A stretch of 64,000 nt of DNA from Oceanospirillum beijerinckii DSM 7166 (GTDB lineage Bacteria; Pseudomonadota; Gammaproteobacteria; Pseudomonadales; Halomonadaceae). Numbering within the stretch: the first letter of the stretch is position 1; the number at the start of each line of letters is the position of its first letter. The stretch lies in assembly GCF_000422425.1 (NCBI RefSeq), contig NZ_AULT01000007.1, forward strand, positions 62,001 to 126,000, written 5' to 3'. Shown here piece by piece: positions 43,752-53,420 of the stretch. The position numbers and the translations under genes were made by a program. The notes under the pieces were generated by a model, which worked only from the letters and a program-made list of their open reading frames with translations, was not told the origin of the DNA and did no database searches.

Positions 43752-43898
43752 AGTATTTCCCTGTTTTTAAATTATTGCACGGCCTGGCTGATGAATTGAC
43801 AGTCACTTTTACAGCCAAACCGGATTATTATTTTTCCGAAAAGCACCTTGCGGCTTTTCCGGCCTGCAACTACTTATCTGGCTTTGGTATTACCCCTG

Positions 43899-44555
43899 CT
43901 ACTCTTTATCAGGGCGTTTGCTAAGCAGAAATACCGGCAACTGCAATTCCCAGCGAATCGCGGCAATACGAATCACAATCACAAATGACATCGCCATGAC
44001 AGCATTAAACGACGCCGAGCTTTGCGGCACAAACCAACTGAGATTGACAAATACCAGCGCCCCTACAAGGGCCGCAGTGGCGTAGATCTCTTTCTGAAAA
44101 ATCACCGGTATCTCATTGGTCAGCACATCCCGGATTACACCACCAAACACCCCCGTCATCATCCCCATCGTGATCGCAATGACCGGAGGATGATCCAGAT
44201 TCAACGCAACCTGAGCGCCAATCACCGTAAACACCCCCAAACCCACCGCATCGGAAAACAGCAGTGCTCGCCGGGGAAAGGTATAGAAACGCGCAACAAT
44301 AAAGGTCAGGACGCAAGTAATCACTATGATCCAGATATAGCAGGGCTCTACAATCCAGAATACCGGCGCCCGCCCTAAGATCAAATCCCGGATGGTACCA
44401 CCACCGATAGAGGTCACCACCCCCACAACAATCATACCAAACAGATCCAAACGCTTTTCACTGGCCGCCAACACTCCGGTAATCGCAAACACGATTGTGC
44501 CGAAGATATCCAGGTAATAGATAAAGGGGATTTCAAACAGTGCCACAGATGCCAC
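43899..44555 (-). CDS. TRIC-type cation channel protein (UPF0126)
   Basis: 218 aa with seven hydrophobic segments in two repeats, each with a glycine-rich kink: VVTSIGGGTIRDLILGRAPVFW and GMMTGVFGGVIRDVLTNEIP. These are the signatures of prokaryotic TRIC trimeric cation channels. It is probably a potassium or monovalent cation channel in the inner membrane. It sits between ruvC (38 bases) and ruvA (147 bases), an unusual insertion in the ruv cluster. Any tie to recombination is unknown. Confidence 0.87.
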   Translation of the reverse strand: MASVALFEIPFIYYLDIFGTIVFAITGVLAASEKRLDLFGMIVVGVVTSIGGGTIRDLILGRAPVFWIVEPCYIWIIVITCVLTFIVARFYTFPRRALLFSDAVGLGVFTVIGAQVALNLDHPPVIAITMGMMTGVFGGVIRDVLTNEIPVIFQKEIYATAALVGALVFVNLSWFVPQSSASFNAVMAMSFVIVIRIAAIRWELQLPVFLLSKRPDKE

Positions 44556-44593
44556 TCTCTTTATGACAAAGAAATAAACGACTCATACGATAT

Positions 44594-45133
44594 TCACCGA
44601 CCGGGTTGCCAGCTGCGCCAACTGCTGCTTCGACGGCCACTGGCACGGCCGGACATCGCCACCAAACCTAAACTGGAATTTGCATGGGTAATTGCAATCG
44701 CTAAGGCATCCGCCGCATCGGACTGAGGCAGATCATTAAGCTTAAGGATCGACGCCACCATATGCTGGATCTGCACTTTATCCGCCGAGCCTTTACCCGC
44801 GACCGCCTGCTTCACCAAACGCGCCGCATACTCGCTCACCGGCAAACCATGATTCGCCGCCGCAACAATCGCCACGCCACGCGCCTGCCCCAGCTTTAAG
44901 GCCGAGTCCGCATTTTTCGACATAAACACCTGCTCAATGGCAAACTGCTCGGGGCGATACTGAGCGATCACTTCGCTCACCCCGGCATACACCTGCTGCA
45001 GTTTATCCGCCAGAGTATCCCCGGTGATACGGATAAAACCGCTGGCGATATAGTGGATCTTATGTCCTTCCAGTCGAATCACCCCATAACCGGTTTTACG
45101 GCTGCCAGGGTCGATACCTAAAATAATGGCCAT
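44594..45133 (-). CDS. ruvC: Crossover junction endodeoxyribonuclease RuvC
   Basis: 179 aa. RNase H-like fold with catalytic acidic residues in [18 protein letters not shown] and [13 protein letters not shown]. It resolves Holliday junctions made by RuvAB. The C-terminal tail is basic and Ser/Trp/Arg-rich. yebC, which often precedes ruvC, is not found upstream. Confidence 0.97.
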   Translation of the reverse strand: MAIILGIDPGSRKTGYGVIRLEGHKIHYIASGFIRITGDTLADKLQQVYAGVSEVIAQYRPEQFAIEQVFMSKNADSALKLGQARGVAIVAAANHGLPVSEYAARLVKQAVAGKGSADKVQIQHMVASILKLNDLPQSDAADALAIAITHANSSLGLVAMSGRASGRRSSSWRSWQPGR

Positions 45134-45527
45134 TTAGCCCTTCTATTTCATGCCTAACCGCATCAGGTAATGAGTATTCTTCACTAAAGCTGCGCAGCTG
45201 ATAACCAATAACAAGCACATCAAGTATGCGGATATAACAAGCGCCTAAAACGACACAGGCAGAGCCAAATGACTCTGCCTGCCTTTACCCTTTATCTGCT
45301 TGATATTTATTCAATTCAAATAACCTAGTACAGATGCATTCCATTTTTAGCTCTCAGCTATAACCTGCTATTTAATATAAAGAGTCTGATATAAAACCAT
45401 ATCAAACAGGTCACAGATGAGAGATAAAAATATGGCATCAGAGCTTCCCCTGATGCCATCTTATAGAATCCTAAGATTCCACAGTTAGCCACAGAACTGT
45501 TTAGCTCTGCGACCAACTCAGAAGAAA
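45134..45527. other. aspS–ruvC intergenic region without yebC
   Basis: 394 bases holding the aspS terminator at 45424–45459. Another perfect 8-bp hairpin AGGCAGAG/CTCTGCCT lies at 45257–45280 without a nearby T-run on the minus strand. No open frame of yebC size exists here. Confidence 0.6.
45424..45459 (-). terminator. Terminator of aspS
   Basis: Perfect 10-bp stem ATGGCATCAG (45432–45441) / CTGATGCCAT (45450–45459). On the minus strand it is followed by ATTTTTATC. Confidence 0.85.
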
Positions 45528-47309
45528 TTAATCTTCAGATTCAGTCGGCGCGATCTTCTGACGCAGACGAATGTTCAGCTCTTTCAGCTGCTCAGCGCTT
45601 ACTTCACCTGGAGCCGCAGTCATCACACAACCTGCACTCTGAGTTTTAGGGAAAGCAATCACTTCACGGATAGACTGGGAATCTGTCATCAGCATCACCA
45701 GACGATCCAGACCGAATGCCAGACCACCGTGCGGTGGCGCACCGAACTTCAGAGCATCCAGCAGGAAGCCGAACTTCTCTTGCTGCTCCTCTTCGCTGAT
45801 GTTCAATGTGCGGAATACCGCTTGCTGCATTTTCTGATCGTGGATACGGATAGAACCACCGCCCAGCTCGGTACCGTTCAGAACGATATCGTAAGCAACA
45901 GACAGAGCTGCTTCTGGGTTAGCTTCCAGCTCTTCAGCACTGCATGCTGGAGAAGTGAATGGGTGGTGCAGTGCAGTCAGACTACCGTCGCTGTTCTCTT
46001 CGAACATTGGGAAGTCAACAACCCACAGCGGAGCCCACTCACAAGTGTACAGATTCAGATCTTCACCCAGCTTGCAACGCAGTGCACCCAGCGCTTCGTT
46101 AACCACTTTAGTGCTATCTGCGCCGAAGAAGATGATGTCGCCGTCTTGAGCGTCAACACGATCCAGAACGTCGTCGATCACATTTTCCATAAACTTAACG
46201 ATTGGTGACTGCAGACCGTCCAGACCCGCAGAACGATCGTTAACTTTAATCCATGCCAGACCTTTCGCACCGTAGATACCAACGAACTTGGTGTACTCAT
46301 CGATCTGCTTACGGGACAGAGCAGCGCCGCCAGGTACACGCAGCGCAGCAACACGGCCTTTAGGATCAGTCGCAGGACCAGAGAAGACTTTAAAGTCTAC
46401 CTGTGCCATCAGATCCCCCATATCTACCATTTCCAGAGGAATACGCAGATCAGGCTTATCGCTACCGAAGCGGCTCATCGCTTCAGCGTAAGGCATGTGC
46501 GGGAAGTCACCCAGATCAACGTCCAGAACTTCCTTGAACAGTTTCTTGGTCATGCCTTCTGCCAGGCCCATGATCTCTTTATCGGTCACGAAAGACGCTT
46601 CGATATCGATCTGGGTAAACTCAGGCTGACGGTCTGCACGCAGATCTTCGTCACGGAAACACTTAGCGATCTGGTAGTAACGATCCATACCCGACACCAT
46701 CAGCAGCTGCTTGAACAGCTGTGGTGACTGAGGCAGTGCGAAGAAGCTGCCTGCGTGAGTACGACTAGGTACCAGATAGTCACGGGCACCTTCTGGCGTT
46801 GCACGGGTCAGAATCGGCGTTTCGATATCCAGGAAACCCTGCTCATCCAGGTAGTTACGGATGGTGTGAGTCATGCGGGAACGGAAACGCAGTTTTTCCA
46901 GCATCTCAGGACGACGCAGGTCAACGTAGCGGTATTTCAGACGTACGTCTTCACCCACTTTAACGTGCTCATCCAGAGGGAATGGAGGGGTTTCAGAAGC
47001 GTTCAGTACCGTTACTTCTTTACCCAGCACCTCGATCATACCCGTTGGCATGTTCGCATTAGTCGTACCCTCAGGACGTGGACGCACCAGACCTTTAATT
47101 TGCAGCACATATTCGCTACGGCTTTTGTCCGCAGTGGCAAACGCTTCTTCGGTATCCGGGTCAACAACAACCTGAGTCAGACCATCACGGTCACGCAGAT
47201 CGATAAAAATAACCCCACCGTGGTCACGACGACGGTGTACCCATCCACACAGCGTCACTTCCTGCCCAATGTGGGCCTCATTCAGTTCGCCGCAATAATG
47301 GCTGCGCAT
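45528..47309 (-). CDS. aspS: Aspartate–tRNA ligase
   Basis: 593 aa class II synthetase of the bacterial type. N-terminal OB-fold anticodon-binding domain ([18 protein letters not shown]), motif 2 [18 protein letters not shown], the GAD insertion domain (about 285–420, [18 protein letters not shown]), and motif 3 [13 protein letters not shown]. It charges tRNA-Asp. Transcribed alone, with a strong terminator. Confidence 0.97.
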   Translation of the reverse strand: MRSHYCGELNEAHIGQEVTLCGWVHRRRDHGGVIFIDLRDRDGLTQVVVDPDTEEAFATADKSRSEYVLQIKGLVRPRPEGTTNANMPTGMIEVLGKEVTVLNASETPPFPLDEHVKVGEDVRLKYRYVDLRRPEMLEKLRFRSRMTHTIRNYLDEQGFLDIETPILTRATPEGARDYLVPSRTHAGSFFALPQSPQLFKQLLMVSGMDRYYQIAKCFRDEDLRADRQPEFTQIDIEASFVTDKEIMGLAEGMTKKLFKEVLDVDLGDFPHMPYAEAMSRFGSDKPDLRIPLEMVDMGDLMAQVDFKVFSGPATDPKGRVAALRVPGGAALSRKQIDEYTKFVGIYGAKGLAWIKVNDRSAGLDGLQSPIVKFMENVIDDVLDRVDAQDGDIIFFGADSTKVVNEALGALRCKLGEDLNLYTCEWAPLWVVDFPMFEENSDGSLTALHHPFTSPACSAEELEANPEAALSVAYDIVLNGTELGGGSIRIHDQKMQQAVFRTLNISEEEQQEKFGFLLDALKFGAPPHGGLAFGLDRLVMLMTDSQSIREVIAFPKTQSAGCVMTAAPGEVSAEQLKELNIRLRQKIAPTESED

Positions 47310-47765
47310 AATCTATTCCTGTTATATCAATTATCTATTCGAGCTCAAGTATGAAACGCAGTCATACTCATGATTCAATTCACGGCCAGGCCGTATTACC
47401 TACTGGCACGGCTGTCCGGGCTGGTGCCAGTGCTGAGAGTATTACACCCTCAAAGGCAAATATTCTCTTTTAATGGGAAATCAACCAGTTAGCTAAAGCA
47501 ATCTGATTAACACCCTATATGGGCGGTTGACAAAAGCTCAAGCCCCGAGTCAGCTATCGGCCCCGATAACAAAGCCAGCCATTATATACCTGAGACTCCC
47601 GCAACTCCACCACCTGACTTTACTCAATAGCGCTCAGTAAAAAGGGCCAGGCACTTAGAGTTAGAAGCCAAGCAACAAACTCCGCAGTAAACGCCTACCC
47701 AGGAGAAGGTCAGAAACGAAGGAATATGTAAATCACCAATCTCCTCACTGCCTCCAGCCACCCTG
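47310..47765. other. Intergenic region upstream of aspS
   Basis: 456 bases between aspS and the end of the HypT-like gene. A minus-strand TATAAT at 47581–47586 could be a far-upstream -10. A 14-bp dyad TATCGGCCCCGATA lies at 47555–47568. No gene or known RNA was recognised. Confidence 0.4.
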
Positions 47766-48671
47766 CTAACCATAACGCTCAGTCAGCAGCTGCCAGATCT
47801 GCTCCACCATTGGCTTATCAACCTTGGCAGAGCGATAAACATGAATCTCCAGAGGAACGACCCACTGCTCAGAACCGCATTGAACAATCTGATGGCTTTC
47901 CAACTCACGCTTTATCGTCACATCAGGTAGCCAGGCAACACCCTCACCCGCCATCACCATCTCTTTTAAGCCCTGAGCCATCGCTGTCTCATAGACCTTA
48001 TGCAACTGGACTTCAGCTTGCTGTGTACGCAAGCGCTCACGCACCGCCTGCCCCAGCATAGCCTCCGAAGTGTAAGCCAGATAAGGCACCTCCTGATCGA
48101 TATCCAGACGATAAATAGCCTGACCATGACGGGTCGCTTTACAGACAGGAATCAGCTTAGTCCACCCCAACTGACAACTGGGGAAAAGACTATCATCCAA
48201 CCGAATCCAGGATTGGGGATCATGAAACGCCAGCAGAAAATCACACTCGCCTTTGCGCAACGCACTTAAACCTGCCTCCACATTAGCCGCCTCGGTACGG
48301 GCCATAAAACCCGGCTCCTGCTGACGCATCCATTGCACCAACTCAGGCATCAAAGTAAAGGAAAGAGAGTGTGCCGCATAGAAATTAACCCGGGGTAGGT
48401 ACTCACCAGCATGCGACAACTGTTTGACCGACCCCTGAAGTTGCGTCAGAACCTTACGCGCCACAGGCAAAAACTGACGCCCGGCCTCACTTAAACGCAC
48501 AGGCTGGGCCTCACGATCAAACAGCTGAGCACCCACAGCTTGCTCCAGCGTCTTAATACGACGACTAAAGGCCGGTTGCGTCACATGACGTTGTTGTGCA
48601 GCACGGGAAAAACTCTGGCTTTGCGCCAAAGCGATAAAATCTTCCAGCCACTTGGTTTCGATATTTTGCAT
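47766..48671 (-). CDS. LysR family regulator, HypT/YjiE-like
   Basis: ATG at 48671 with GGAGGGG just upstream, 301 aa. The HTH opening IETKWLEDFIALAQSQSFSRAA...VTQPAFSRRIKTLEQ and the effector-domain pattern AAHSLSFTLMP are close to E. coli HypT (YjiE), which responds to hypochlorite by methionine oxidation. Whether the redox methionines are conserved cannot be settled by eye. No divergent partner; its target is not evident. Confidence 0.75.
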   Translation of the reverse strand: MQNIETKWLEDFIALAQSQSFSRAAQQRHVTQPAFSRRIKTLEQAVGAQLFDREAQPVRLSEAGRQFLPVARKVLTQLQGSVKQLSHAGEYLPRVNFYAAHSLSFTLMPELVQWMRQQEPGFMARTEAANVEAGLSALRKGECDFLLAFHDPQSWIRLDDSLFPSCQLGWTKLIPVCKATRHGQAIYRLDIDQEVPYLAYTSEAMLGQAVRERLRTQQAEVQLHKVYETAMAQGLKEMVMAGEGVAWLPDVTIKRELESHQIVQCGSEQWVVPLEIHVYRSAKVDKPMVEQIWQLLTERYG

Positions 48672-48822
48672 CACCCCTCCATCCAAGCCCGCTATTGGAT
48701 GCAGTTTTGCGCAAAAATTCAACCTTTAAACATCAACAATGGCTAAATTGAACAGTTATATGTTAATACCAAGTTTATGCTTCAGGGATTTAAACCCTTT
48801 TAAAGGATGCGACCCTTTTAAT

Positions 48823-48857
48823 AAAAAAGCGAAAGAGCCAAGCCCATTCGCTTTTTT
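48823..48857. terminator. Bidirectional terminator after repeat-protein gene
   Basis: Perfect AAAAAAGCGAA (48823–48833) / TTCGCTTTTTT (48847–48857) stem, giving U-runs on both strands; on the minus strand it ends the Ig/VCBS-type gene. Confidence 0.85.
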
Positions 48858-48881
48858 GAATTAAAATTGAGCATCAAATTA

Positions 48882-50498
48882 TCAGAATAGATCTGGGCTA
48901 TACTGAACCGTCACATCCGCATGAGCAGCCAATATTTCTGCAGTCAGAGGCTCTGGTACATCCCCATTTTGGTAGTAATCAATCCCCTCATCACCATCCA
49001 ACATAAACAACTGCCCTTCACCCGGCCCTAAATCACGATTGTGATTATTACCCGCTTTAATTGAAGCTGCCAGCCACTCATAGCTGCCGTAGTTATCCGC
49101 CAGGAAGGCATTTACATCGACATTGTCTAAATCAGTTTCGCCACCATCCCAGCTGTCAATTTTCACCTTTAAAAAGCCATCATCATTCTGAAGATACAGA
49201 ACAACATTAGAAATCGCTTTCTCAGCATTTCCTTTTTTATTCAGGAAGGTACCAAAATGATTTCCTGTATCACCTTGAGAATTATCGTCTCCAGATGGAT
49301 CATCACTACCCGATGAGTCATCTTCTGTCGAACCTGTACCGGTAATAGTGATTGTCAGATCTGCAGTAGCGGTTGCACCATGATTATCCACAATCTCATA
49401 ACTAATCACTTCTGTCGCGGTTTCCCCATCGTTTAAGTAGTCATAAACACCATTGGGATCGAAATCATAAGAGCCGTCGGCATAAAATGAAATTAAGGCC
49501 CCCGAAGCCAGTGATATTGGGTCACCATCAACGATGCCATTGATACTAATCATATCCAGGCGATCAATATCGTGATCATTTGGTAAAACAGTGCCAGAGA
49601 CAACGGTGCTCTCATCTGTTTGATTAAAATCATCCACGGCTGTCGGAGCATCGTTTACCCCCAAAACAGTGATAGTCACGTCGGCAGCATCAGAGCCACC
49701 ATTATTGTCATCAACCGTGTATGAGGCTGAGAAAGTCAGAATCTCGCCTTCGGACAGATAATCCGCGTGCTCGGCATCAACTACAATTTCACCATTCTCA
49801 TTCAGGGTGTAACTGATCCCATCCGCAAGAGTAATTGCAGTACCTACCAAACCGCTATCACCATTGACAGCTGTAACCGTGAGACCATCAGGAATCGAAT
49901 CACCATCGATATTTCCAGCATCTTCATCAATATCGTTGGCAAGAAGATTAACGGTATTATGTGCGTCCTCACTAACTTGGACATCATCATTCATAGCATC
50001 AACCGGGAACGGCGAAGTACCCCATAGTTTATCTGACCCAGAACGATCCCCCCCTTCTTCACCCACAGAGGTTTGACGTACAGTAAAGCTTTGTAACGCA
50101 ATATCATCCAAGGTTAGAGCACGCAGAGATGATGTTAGGATAAAACTTGTTTGCTGCAGATCATCCGTAGCCTGACCGGAAGTACCAATTTCCACCCCAA
50201 CTTCATAAGGGCTGTCCGGCACACCTGATGAAGTGGCACCACCGCCCAGATTGCTGACAGATCCAGACTGCTGGACTTCTGTCACATCGGAGCCTACCGC
50301 CGATAAACTACCTAACAAGCTGTCATCTTCCACATCAAAGAATACAGCACGAATATCTCCAATCATGGAATCATTATCTAGATTATTTGAGATAAAGAAA
50401 TCTAAACCACCTAACCCATCTTCAGTGATGGTCAAAGTTGCAGGAGCGACGGCATCATCGCCAGTTTGAACATATAGGGTAAAGGTCAGGGTGCGCAT
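48882..50498 (-). CDS. Ig-like/VCBS-type repeat protein
   Basis: 538 acidic residues, with AGGA 8 bases before the ATG. The N-terminal ~165 residues form a beta-rich domain of unknown function (FFDVEDDSLLGSL, VGVEIGTSGQATDDLQQTSF, FTVRQTSVG). Two cadherin/VCBS-like repeats follow (NDDVQVSEDAHNTVNLLANDIDEDAG and VNDAPTAVDDFNQTDESTVVSG..LPNDHD), then an Asp/Ser/Gly linker and a C-terminal domain. Such repeats occur in secreted adhesion or biofilm proteins, but no N-terminal signal peptide or RTX nonapeptides are seen. Export could be by type I secretion with a C-terminal signal, which cannot be proved. No secretion genes are nearby. Confidence 0.75.
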   Translation of the reverse strand: MRTLTFTLYVQTGDDAVAPATLTITEDGLGGLDFFISNNLDNDSMIGDIRAVFFDVEDDSLLGSLSAVGSDVTEVQQSGSVSNLGGGATSSGVPDSPYEVGVEIGTSGQATDDLQQTSFILTSSLRALTLDDIALQSFTVRQTSVGEEGGDRSGSDKLWGTSPFPVDAMNDDVQVSEDAHNTVNLLANDIDEDAGNIDGDSIPDGLTVTAVNGDSGLVGTAITLADGISYTLNENGEIVVDAEHADYLSEGEILTFSASYTVDDNNGGSDAADVTITVLGVNDAPTAVDDFNQTDESTVVSGTVLPNDHDIDRLDMISINGIVDGDPISLASGALISFYADGSYDFDPNGVYDYLNDGETATEVISYEIVDNHGATATADLTITITGTGSTEDDSSGSDDPSGDDNSQGDTGNHFGTFLNKKGNAEKAISNVVLYLQNDDGFLKVKIDSWDGGETDLDNVDVNAFLADNYGSYEWLAASIKAGNNHNRDLGPGEGQLFMLDGDEGIDYYQNGDVPEPLTAEILAAHADVTVQYSPDLF

Positions 50499-50707
50499 AT
50501 GTATGTCCTCGTAGAAACGAAAGTCTGCAAAAATAATTCACTAAACAGCTATAACCGAAAGAGCAGACCTTCTGGCTTACAAATCTCGGGAGTAGTTCTT
50601 ATGTTAGTCAGAGGATAAATATTCCACACAAAAAGATACAAAGCAATTACACTTTACTACATAAAGACTATTCACCATCCCGGGCACAGCAACCTTCAAA
50701 CAGACAA

Positions 50708-50736
50708 CTTCTTATTTTTCAAACAAAAATAAGAAG
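50708..50736 (-). terminator. Hairpin after 152-aa hypothetical gene
   Basis: Perfect 12-bp stem CTTCTTATTTTT / AAAAATAAGAAG with a 5-base loop. Its T-rich half could act as a terminator on the minus strand. Confidence 0.55.
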
Positions 50737-50742
50737 CTTCAC

Positions 50743-51201
50743 TCACTCTCTCTCCTCTGTTCGGGCTTTATCCAAAGCACTCTCAACCCCAGGCACGAAG
50801 AACTTTTCATACCACTGTGCCAGATTTTCCACTTCTGCCGCCAGTGTCGTTGAACTATCAGGACGATAAGGATCAAGCCCTTTGAGTGGAGTATGTAACT
50901 GCTCAGCCCCCACCAGTTCCGCCGCCAGCATTCCCATCTGCTGCAGCACCCGGCTCACCGGTTGAACAAAAGGCGTAGCATCATCCAACTGACCACGGCC
51001 ACGAATCACTGAATAACGCAGATTTTCAGGGGCAATATAAGCGCTTTGCAGGCAATCCCATACCGTAGGCCCCTGCTCATCTGCAATATCACCCATCAGA
51101 ACAGCCCGCTCCTGATCACAAATATTCATCCGATCAATCGCTTCACAGGCATCAAGCGTGGAATTCACAAGCTTACGGATTAACTGCCAGTCCGTGGACA
51201 T
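50743..51201 (-). CDS. Hypothetical protein, 152 aa
   Basis: ATG at 51201 with GGAG about 7 bases upstream. The protein is not recognised. It is acidic, mostly helical by composition, with no signal peptide or membrane segment. Visible motifs: N-terminal helix DWQLIRKLVNSTLDACEAIDR, two cysteines, and a middle YSVIRGRGQLDDATPFVQPVSRVLQQMG. It may be a small soluble helical bundle. It diverges from a binding-protein gene and precedes the Ig/VCBS-type gene on the same strand, with a hairpin and 244 bases between, so co-transcription is unlikely. Confidence 0.6.
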   Translation of the reverse strand: MSTDWQLIRKLVNSTLDACEAIDRMNICDQERAVLMGDIADEQGPTVWDCLQSAYIAPENLRYSVIRGRGQLDDATPFVQPVSRVLQQMGMLAAELVGAEQLHTPLKGLDPYRPDSSTTLAAEVENLAQWYEKFFVPGVESALDKARTEERE

Positions 51202-51333
51202 AAAACACTCCTGCATTTGAGGTAGCAAGTCTTGATTAAAAGCAAAATTAGATCTGCATTAAGAATACAACATTGGCGCTTTCGGTCACTCACCTTATAC
51301 TGAACTTAGCTCAGCTATCGGGTTTAATCTGTT

Positions 51334-52095
51334 ATGTCATATCCAAAGCGATCCGTTTTAGCGTTAATCTTCTGTGTATTTTGTATCGCTCCTACGGGAT
51401 ATGCGAGCCAACACATCAATGTAGGCCTGACTTCTGTTCAGCCTCCTTTTGTGATCAACCCAGATACAGAGCAAGGCTTGGTCTACGACTTCGTCGGTTT
51501 TTTGAATAAAAAACAGGATAAATATCACTTCTCCGCCCGGTTAATACCGGTTAAGCGGCTTTTGGCAACCGATAAATACATGCCACCTGATCTGATCGCT
51601 TTTAGTAATATTGGCTGGGGCTGGACTAAACGAGGGGGACTGGGCAGCCTGACACTTACTGAAGGGCGAGACCTGTTTTTCAGCTTAACTGAAAGTACAA
51701 ATCCTGAAAACAAGGGCTCTCTCGCTGCGGTGAGAGGCTTCCACTACGCCTTTGCTAGTTTTAGCTCTAAAAACCTGGCAAAGATAGCTCATGTACGCTT
51801 GGTAACAGATGAACTGGCCGTGCTACGTTTGGTTGAGCATGGCCGTACAGAACAAGGCATTGCCAGCGAGTCCCTGCTCAACTGGATTGCAGCCTCGGAG
51901 CCTGAACGCTACAAACAATTCAGTATCAACCCGAAGGAAGATCACAGTTACAACCGTCAGTTTATTGTCTTACCAGAATCCCCTATCAGCATCGATGAAT
52001 TCAACGCACTACTACTAAAACTTAAAGGGCCGGAAATGGATCAACTGTTTGCCCACTATGGTCTGCAATCACCGCCATTAACGCCCTATCCCTGA
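51334..52095 (+). CDS. Periplasmic substrate-binding-like protein
   Basis: 253 aa with a signal peptide (hydrophobic 7–20, cleavage after YAS). The mature protein opens INVGLTSVQPPFVINPDTEQGLVYDF, typical of family 3 binding proteins, but later lobes diverge. No transporter genes accompany it. The ligand is unknown; it could be a sensor-linked receptor. Confidence 0.72.
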   Translation: MSYPKRSVLALIFCVFCIAPTGYASQHINVGLTSVQPPFVINPDTEQGLVYDFVGFLNKKQDKYHFSARLIPVKRLLATDKYMPPDLIAFSNIGWGWTKRGGLGSLTLTEGRDLFFSLTESTNPENKGSLAAVRGFHYAFASFSSKNLAKIAHVRLVTDELAVLRLVEHGRTEQGIASESLLNWIAASEPERYKQFSINPKEDHSYNRQFIVLPESPISIDEFNALLLKLKGPEMDQLFAHYGLQSPPLTPYP

Positions 52096-52136
52096 CAGAA
52101 AAAATCAGCCCGAATGACTATGAGATCGATCTAAGT

Positions 52137-53237
52137 TTAACGGCCTACTTGACAAGCCATCATATTCTGCTCGATCTTTTCCCAGTTCAATTCACGGGGG
52201 CTAATAATTTCTATGCGCGAATCGCGACGATAAGCCACCTTATCAAAATCATGCTCATCCAAAACCCGATTGAATAACACCCAATCACGACCAATACGGA
52301 TCACACCTTTAATGCGATTAATCCCTTCAAGGCCATTAAGGATCTCTTCCAACTCCCAATAATCGAAGCAATCATCCCGGTGGAAAACCCAGCCACAGCT
52401 AAAAAAGCCACTACCATGACCCGTTTTTCGAATCGGTCGGCCCGGCTCTGGCTGACGCTCTATGCCAGTTTCTTGATGAGCGTGCCCATGACTTTGGAGA
52501 TCATGCTGATGGCTGTGCTCATACTGATGACTGTGGCCATTCAAATGGTTGTGATCATGCCCGTGATCGTGTTTGTGTCCATGATCATGCTTATGAGCCT
52601 CAGGAAATTGAGCGCTTAACTGACCATTACGGACAAAATCCAGCATGGCGGGATCAATCACAGCCTGAGTAGTACGGCCAACATATTGCTTCGGTGGGAA
52701 CATATTGCCCAGACTGGCTTCAGCTAACTCCACCAGAGCCTCATCTGCCAGGTCGCATTTATTGATCAATACCACATCTGACAAACTTAACTGATCCTGA
52801 AAGGTCGCATTATCCACCACCTCTTGCCGTTCAAGCAGACGTGGATCAAGCAAACATAGGGTCGCCCTTAGATCAAGTACATCCTTAAAAGAAGGGCCCA
52901 TTAACGTATCAATAATCCCCTCCGGATGACCAAGTCCCGTAGGTTCAATAATCAGACGATCAGGCTTTGCCCGCTCTATAAGCAAAGCCAGTGTTTGCGT
53001 TAAAGAAGCGCCCACGGCACAGCACATGCAGCCACCAGTCAGCTCCTTTACATGCAGGCCATCCTGATCCGGCAACATCTCCTGATCAATACCCACCTGA
53101 CCAAACTCATTGACGAGAATAGCCCAGGTCTCACCTTCAGGCTTATTAGCCAGCAAGCCATTGATGGCCGTGGTTTTCCCGACACCAAGGAAACCGGTAA
53201 TAATATTGGTCGGGATAGATCGGGTTTGCTCGTTCAT
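52137..53237 (-). CDS. G3E GTPase (COG0523/CobW-like) with histidine-rich linker
   Basis: 366 aa. Walker A GFLGVGKTTA, the metal-binding CxCC motif GGCMCCA, GTPase motifs EPTGLGHPE and NKCDLA, and a C-terminal CobW domain. A linker at about residues 215–260 is packed with histidines (HDHGHKHDHGHDHNH and more), a metal-storage or sensing feature of zinc chaperones such as ZigA/YjiA. It lies downstream of frmA–frmB, whose FrmA is a zinc enzyme; a terminator at 53288–53305 separates them, so it has its own promoter. A zinc role is inferred. Confidence 0.87.
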   Translation of the reverse strand: MNEQTRSIPTNIITGFLGVGKTTAINGLLANKPEGETWAILVNEFGQVGIDQEMLPDQDGLHVKELTGGCMCCAVGASLTQTLALLIERAKPDRLIIEPTGLGHPEGIIDTLMGPSFKDVLDLRATLCLLDPRLLERQEVVDNATFQDQLSLSDVVLINKCDLADEALVELAEASLGNMFPPKQYVGRTTQAVIDPAMLDFVRNGQLSAQFPEAHKHDHGHKHDHGHDHNHLNGHSHQYEHSHQHDLQSHGHAHQETGIERQPEPGRPIRKTGHGSGFFSCGWVFHRDDCFDYWELEEILNGLEGINRIKGVIRIGRDWVLFNRVLDEHDFDKVAYRRDSRIEIISPRELNWEKIEQNMMACQVGR

Positions 53238-53287
53238 AGTGTCTCTTTGCTCTATCTAGTTGTTATAAAATCCAGCTGCGATAAAAA

Positions 53288-53305
53288 AACCCGCCGCAGC
53301 GGGTT
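53288..53305 (-). terminator. Terminator of frmB
   Basis: AACCCGC / GCGGGTT stem with a 4-base loop. On the minus strand it is followed by a run of T (TTTTTTAT). Confidence 0.8.
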
Positions 53306-53420
53306 AAAGCGAGTAATTGATCACCCAGGACCTGATAAATAGGCGAAACCTAATACAGCCAGAAGCTTAGTTTCGATTTACACAAATCGCTTAGCCGTAT
53401 CAGACCCCGTTTATTAAGCA

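Noticed and set aside
43845-43875. Hairpin CCGAAAAGC/GGCTTTTCCGG between the TRIC gene and ruvA as a terminator
   Set aside because: It lies downstream of TRIC on the minus strand, but no T-run follows on that strand. It may be only a structured spacer.
46755-47354. 199-codon plus-strand frame across aspS
   Set aside because: Antisense shadow of a conserved synthetase gene, without translation signals.
53238-53287. Possible Zur site before the G3E GTPase
   Set aside because: Only a half-site (TTATAAC) is present, without the inverted partner. It is too weak to call.
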